24,197 nt of DNA from Candidatus Moraniibacteriota bacterium (lineage in GTDB: Bacteria > Patescibacteriota > Minisyncoccia > Moranbacterales > UBA9337). The notes under the pieces are model-generated. The model ran no database searches and was not told where the DNA came from. It saw nothing but the letters and a program-made list of their open reading frames with translations. Position 1 is the stretch's first letter. Each line of letters starts with the position of its first letter. Positions 21,842 through 24,197 of this stretch are shown in pieces. The position numbers were made by a program, and so were the translations under genes. Location of the stretch: assembly GCA_003510795.1 (NCBI GenBank), contig DOKP01000030.1:2419-26615 (forward strand), in the 5' to 3' direction.

Positions 21842-23218
21842 TTATTCCGTCGACTCTCCTACCTGAAACTTCAAATCTTTCTTCAAAGTATCTTCTTTGG
21901 TAAATTCCCCATCTTTGGTTTTAACTTTAACTTTTATCGGTACTTCTCCTACACCTGATTGTTTTTGCATCAGTAACTTGTAATCCCCCTGCCTCACGCT
22001 TTCAGGCAGTTCATATTTTAATCTCACTTTCGTTTCTCGATTAATTAAAACATGCAGAGTAAAACCAAAATAAGATTTGTCGAAATCTTCATCTACCAAA
22101 GGATAGCTAACCATTTCTCTTTCCAGTAAAGTAGCTCCTTTGGGAGCATAAATCCTCAAATAGGAATGATAATCGCTCGTTCTCCAGTCACCATAAGTAG
22201 CTGTATGTTTGTAAGTAATAAAAACATCCGCTATTGGTTTCTCGCCCGTTAAATCAACATTATATTCAATATTGCGCTTAATGTAGTAATCTGATTTTAG
22301 AGCGCCCATATTGGCATCCACCATCATGAAATAATCTCCTCCCCAATCAGTAGTAACGCCTCCATCCCAATGCACATCCCTAATCTGTCTTTGTAAATTT
22401 TCATCTACAAAATTAAGCATCACATCTTTATTGCGAAGTTCTCCCAGGACAAAAGAAGAGAGTTTGGAAATATTATTTAAGCTAGTCAGTTTCTCGGTCA
22501 TTTGAACTGCCAAATTTTTCATCACGTCTTTTCGATGCTGAGTATCGATATCTTCATTCAAAAGATATTTCTTTTCCACAATTTCTTCCAATTTTAAGAC
22601 TGCATTGCCACTATTTAATTCTACCCCGTTGATATCAATTGGCCCAGTCAAACCAAAAGCTCTTTCAAATGTAGTCGCATTTACGGCAATCACTCCGTCA
22701 AAATTATTATTTCCGCCTGCCAAGCGATAGAAATACTTGGCTTTTTCCACGTTAGTAGGATAATCGGGAGAGAAATTGGAATCTCTAAATTTCCATTTCT
22801 TTAAACTCATCATCTTCTCAAAAGGATAGGGTGCGGCAACTTTGGCAGTAATTCTTTGATCCAATAAATTAGCATCTTCAAAAGTAAGTCCCGTTACTTC
22901 TCCATCTTTTATTTTTAAAACTGCATATTGACCCAAGAATCCGCCACCTGGACGAAGTTCCATATTATTTTGAAGCAACAATAAAAATCTTTTTTCTATG
23001 CCATTTTTTTTCGTAAATTCACTCACCAAAGCATCGATAGTTTGCACCTCTTTTTTGGTATCTTCCTTTATCGGAAGCAAATTGATAACATTTTTTGCTA
23101 TTGAAATAGAGTTGGCCACCATTGCAACCTTATCACTCTCTTTAAATAAAAAAAATCCCCCACCCCCGATTAAAATAATTATTAAACTCGCTAAAATTAT
23201 TCTTCTTTTCTTACTCAT
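21842..23218 (-). CDS. DUF4012 domain-containing membrane-anchored protein
   Basis: A 458-residue protein with an N-terminal membrane segment (5-24, IILASLIIILIGGGGFFLF) and a large extracytoplasmic part. RFLLLLQNNMELRPGGGFLG near residue 77 is the hallmark of DUF4012, followed by GQYAVLKIKDGEVTGLTFED, FSPDYPTNVEKAKYFY and GVIAVNATTFERAFGLTGPI. The biochemical role of the family is unknown; it is repeatedly found beside glycosyltransferases in candidate-phyla bacteria and Actinobacteria, which fits surface polysaccharide work. Its ATG overlaps the stop of the upstream glycosyltransferase gene by 8 bp (ATGAGTAA), so translation is probably coupled. The C-terminal 120 residues form a beta-rich region (VFITYKHTATYGDWRTSDYH). 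Confidence 0.93.
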   Translation of the reverse strand: MSKKRRIILASLIIILIGGGGFFLFKESDKVAMVANSISIAKNVINLLPIKEDTKKEVQTIDALVSEFTKKNGIEKRFLLLLQNNMELRPGGGFLGQYAVLKIKDGEVTGLTFEDANLLDQRITAKVAAPYPFEKMMSLKKWKFRDSNFSPDYPTNVEKAKYFYRLAGGNNNFDGVIAVNATTFERAFGLTGPIDINGVELNSGNAVLKLEEIVEKKYLLNEDIDTQHRKDVMKNLAVQMTEKLTSLNNISKLSSFVLGELRNKDVMLNFVDENLQRQIRDVHWDGGVTTDWGGDYFMMVDANMGALKSDYYIKRNIEYNVDLTGEKPIADVFITYKHTATYGDWRTSDYHSYLRIYAPKGATLLEREMVSYPLVDEDFDKSYFGFTLHVLINRETKVRLKYELPESVRQGDYKLLMQKQSGVGEVPIKVKVKTKDGEFTKEDTLKKDLKFQVGESTE

Positions 23219-24197
23219 TTGTTTTTAGTTCATTATAAATATTTACAATTTTTTCTGCTGAAGCCTCCCAAGTAAACTTTTTAATTGATTCTTTGGAAAT
23301 CTTCGACAACTCTTCTATTTTATCTCTATTTCGGAAAAAATACAAAATTCCTTCCACTAAACCGTCCGCACTGAAATCTTTTATGAAATAACCCGCCTCT
23401 CCCAGATATTTGCGATTGTTTTCCCGGTCGAAACAAATCACCGGAAGTCCCGCTGCCATATAATGTAAAATCTTTCCGCTAGCTTGCCCGACTTGGGAAG
23501 TTTTTGGATCAATGGCGACATCTCCCCGTTTATTTACCCGGGGCAAATCAAAATAGTCCAACGGACTAAATATTTCTGCTATTTTTTCCAAGTCATTTTT
23601 TCTTATAAATTCTCTCACATTTTCGACAGGCCCGCCTGCTAAAATAAATTTAATTCCAGAAAAATTCATTTTATTTATCTTCAAAATTGCTTCCAAAAGA
23701 ATATCTATTCCCTTATTATTTACGAAAGCGCCTGAATAAATAACTGTCATTTCGCCAGGATTCTTTTTCTCCAAAAAAATATTTTCATATTTTCCCGCAT
23801 CCACGCCATCTAAGATCACCTCTAATTTTGTATTTTTCCCCAATTTTTTTACCCGCTCCATCAATTCACTTGAACTGGTCAAAGTAAAATCCCCCATTTT
23901 AAAAATAATTTTTTCCAAAAAATTAAAAATTCTCTTAACAAAACCATTGTTTAAATATCCATGCGACTCCATTTCGCTTACGAGCTCCCCATGAAAATCA
24001 GCTACTAATTTAATCTTCCTCCAAAAAAATATCGTTCTGACAACCCAGCCAATTAGGACTCCTTCATGCAAATGAGCATGAATGATATCCGGCTTATTTA
24101 AAAAAACTATTTTAGAAGTTTTCCAGATGAGCAAAATATCCAATATCACTTTCTGCCAATCCGCTCCAGCCTCTTTTTTGTTATACCAAAAAAGAAG
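23211..24197 (-). CDS. Glycosyltransferase family 4 protein, 5' end beyond the window
   Basis: The frame is open to the last base of the window (329 codons). The GTG at 24149 is internal, because the upstream codons (LLFWYNKKEAGADWQKVILD) match the family's usual lead-in; the true start and first N-terminal strand lie outside. PDIIHAHLHEGVLIGW is the conserved N-terminal-domain segment. MTVIYSGAFVNNKGIDILLE opens the donor-binding domain, and VGQASGKILHYMAAGLPVIC with the following AGYFIK is the GT4 sugar-nucleotide site. It would transfer a sugar to a lipid- or polymer-linked acceptor at the inner face of the membrane. It overlaps the DUF4012 gene by 8 bp, forming a coupled pair. Confidence 0.9.
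   Translation of the reverse strand, partial: LLFWYNKKEAGADWQKVILDILLIWKTSKIVFLNKPDIIHAHLHEGVLIGWVVRTIFFWRKIKLVADFHGELVSEMESHGYLNNGFVKRIFNFLEKIIFKMGDFTLTSSSELMERVKKLGKNTKLEVILDGVDAGKYENIFLEKKNPGEMTVIYSGAFVNNKGIDILLEAILKINKMNFSGIKFILAGGPVENVREFIRKNDLEKIAEIFSPLDYFDLPRVNKRGDVAIDPKTSQVGQASGKILHYMAAGLPVICFDRENNRKYLGEAGYFIKDFSADGLVEGILYFFRNRDKIEELSKISKESIKKFTWEASAEKIVNIYNELKTNE

Overview
The window looks like a chromosomal segment of an AT-rich, small-genome bacterium of the candidate phyla radiation (Patescibacteria, probably a Parcubacteria-type lineage). That placement is inferred from gene content and style: a DUF4012 protein beside glycosyltransferases, compact division proteins, a DUF4143 ATPase, swivel-domain phosphotransferases, very few Shine-Dalgarno sequences, and intergenic DNA built from short palindromic repeats. 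No rRNA, tRNA or CRISPR array was seen. Every gene I accept lies on the minus strand, so the region is read from high to low coordinates.

The right end (about 20.4-24.2 kb) is a cell-surface polysaccharide block. It holds a GT4-type glycosyltransferase cut by the window edge, overlapping by 8 bp a DUF4012 membrane-anchored protein, and then a second glycosyltransferase. A membrane-anchored protein of unknown function follows, then about 600 bp of repeat-rich DNA with one tiny membrane-protein gene.

The centre (about 10.6-19.1 kb) is a housekeeping envelope, division and recombination block: an FtsB/DivIC-like protein, a membrane-anchored parvulin-type isomerase, a [4Fe-4S] ferredoxin, a polytopic membrane protein, an HtrA-like PDZ protein whose three catalytic residues all appear to be replaced, FtsK, a RodZ-like protein and RecA.

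The left part (1-10.6 kb) is accessory in character. Downstream of recA, a good promoter overlapped by a perfect palindrome drives an AbrB-like gene of 56 codons and dinD. Next comes a dikinase-like enzyme (ATP-grasp plus swivel His domain, no PEP/pyruvate barrel) that carries three apparent repeat-derived in-frame insertions. Then come a self-contained DUF4143 ATPase with its own promoter and operator-like palindrome, the orphan tail of a destroyed swivel-domain gene, a frameshifted HEXXH protein, a histidine-phosphatase-like protein, a small P-loop protein, a Fic protein with phased repeats in its promoter, a swivel-domain protein lacking its ATP-grasp half, and a second histidine phosphatase.

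The most notable observations are repeat DNA turned into protein in the dikinase gene, the apparently dead HtrA paralogue in the division block, the recurring pairing of phosphohistidine-transfer domains with histidine phosphatases, and three accessory promoters with distinct operator-like repeats. All functional statements rest on motifs and architecture read by eye; no database search was run.
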